In this document: in pieces, positions 63,760-64,000 of the stretch
Layout: the number at the start of each line of letters is the position of its first letter
How positions within the stretch are numbered: the first letter of the stretch is position 1
Assembly: GCA_000503195.1 (NCBI GenBank)
Contig: AYSC01000014.1
Coordinates: 32,526-96,525, forward strand
From: Blastomonas sp. CACIA14H2
Lineage (GTDB): Bacteria; Pseudomonadota; Alphaproteobacteria; Sphingomonadales; Sphingomonadaceae
Length of the DNA: 64,000 bases
Direction of reading: 5' to 3'
The notes under the pieces: model-generated
Database searches by the model: none
Told to the model about the DNA's origin: nothing
Seen by the model: only the letters and a program-made list of their open reading frames with translations
Position numbers and translations under genes: made by a program

Positions 63760-64000
63760 AATGCGCCTTTGCATCATACAGGGTTTCAAGGGAGATCGTC
63801 GCCAGGCCCCGCTCCTCGGCGAAGCGCTCGGTGTTCCGCCGCGCCTTGCCGCGCACGAAGAACGGGATCTTTTTGAGCTCGGCCTCGGCCTCGGCGGTCC
63901 ACTGCGTACGCTCGAGAAGCTCGCCCTCTCCCCTCCCGCTGGCGGGAGGGGTGCCCGCAGGGCGGGGTGGGAGGGCGTCAGGCGCAACGCCTGATTCGGG
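63749..64000 (-). CDS. bchB: Light-independent protochlorophyllide reductase subunit BchB, C-terminal part
   Basis: The last 83 residues are visible, in frame to the window edge. The C-terminal domain is unmistakable: [32 protein letters not shown]. Before it comes a Pro/Gly/Ala linker of about 30 residues ([20 protein letters not shown]...) encoded by a GC-rich inverted repeat. The stop TAA is at 63751-63749. The catalytic N-terminal part is beyond the window. Confidence 0.9.
   Translation of the reverse strand, partial: PESGVAPDALPPRPAGTPPASGRGEGELLERTQWTAEAEAELKKIPFFVRGKARRNTERFAEERGLATISLETLYDAKAHYAR
63930..63951. repeat. In-frame GC-rich palindrome inside bchB
   Basis: CCCCTCCCGC-TG-GCGGGAGGGG, a perfect 10-base inverted repeat, followed by GTGCCCGCAGGGCGGGGTGG. 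This looks like intergenic repeat sequence of GC-rich proteobacteria, here read through as part of the BchB linker without a stop. Confidence 0.75.

Overview
The window comes from a GC-rich alphaproteobacterium, most likely an aerobic anoxygenic phototroph of the Sphingomonadales (Blastomonas, Sphingomonas or Erythrobacter-like; I cannot name the genus). Three things point there: the bchB-H-L-M-lhaA-puhABC-unknown-acsF-puhE-hemA order of its photosynthesis cluster, 5-aminolevulinate made by the one-step ALA synthase, and the oxygen-dependent cyclase AcsF. It was also motile: about 17 kb is flagellar.

Layout. 1-11.9 kb (minus strand): a compact flagellar operon that reads, in transcription order, fleQ/flbD-like sigma-54 activator, fliE, F, G, H, I, J, K, L, M, N, O and the first codons of fliP; many neighbours overlap by 4 bases. 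12.1-16.9 kb (plus strand): five tandem short flagellin genes, each behind a leader with GTCA-N6-TGAC boxes and a conserved CCGTY-N9-GAGGCCGC element. The 335-base divergent region between operon and flagellins also holds an excellent sigma-54 promoter facing the operon. 17-27 kb: envelope and lipid genes (TAM41-like cytidylyltransferase, diacylglycerol-kinase-like protein, DUF2141, LptF, LptG, a Wzx/MATE-like flippase, a long-chain acyl-CoA ligase, DUF2306), then carD. 27-51 kb: mixed housekeeping genes (ferredoxin, SUV3-like helicase, M23 peptidase, soxR with its operator and a VOC protein, exonuclease III, two DUF4139 proteins, infC, purU, tRNA-Thr, aroQ-accB-accC, dipeptidase, MOSC protein, RcnB-like protein, prolyl hydroxylase). 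51-64 kb: a lipoprotein-type cytochrome c followed by the convergent photosynthesis superoperon, which runs off the right edge inside bchB.

The photosynthesis genes work as one unit: HemA makes the tetrapyrrole precursor, BchH inserts magnesium, BchM methylates, AcsF closes ring E, BchB and BchL (with BchN outside the window) reduce protochlorophyllide, LhaA and PuhB/C/E assemble the light-harvesting 1-reaction centre complex around PuhA. The small cytochrome is a plausible electron donor.

No single novel defence or mobile system is visible. The most interesting items are regulatory (the sigma-54 promoter and box set around the flagellins, the SoxR operator, the ATA start of infC), an uncharacterised 98-residue protein inside the photosynthesis operon, a bacterial TAM41-like gene beside a lipid kinase, a repeat-derived linker in BchB, and a family of 82-base palindromic repeats between genes.
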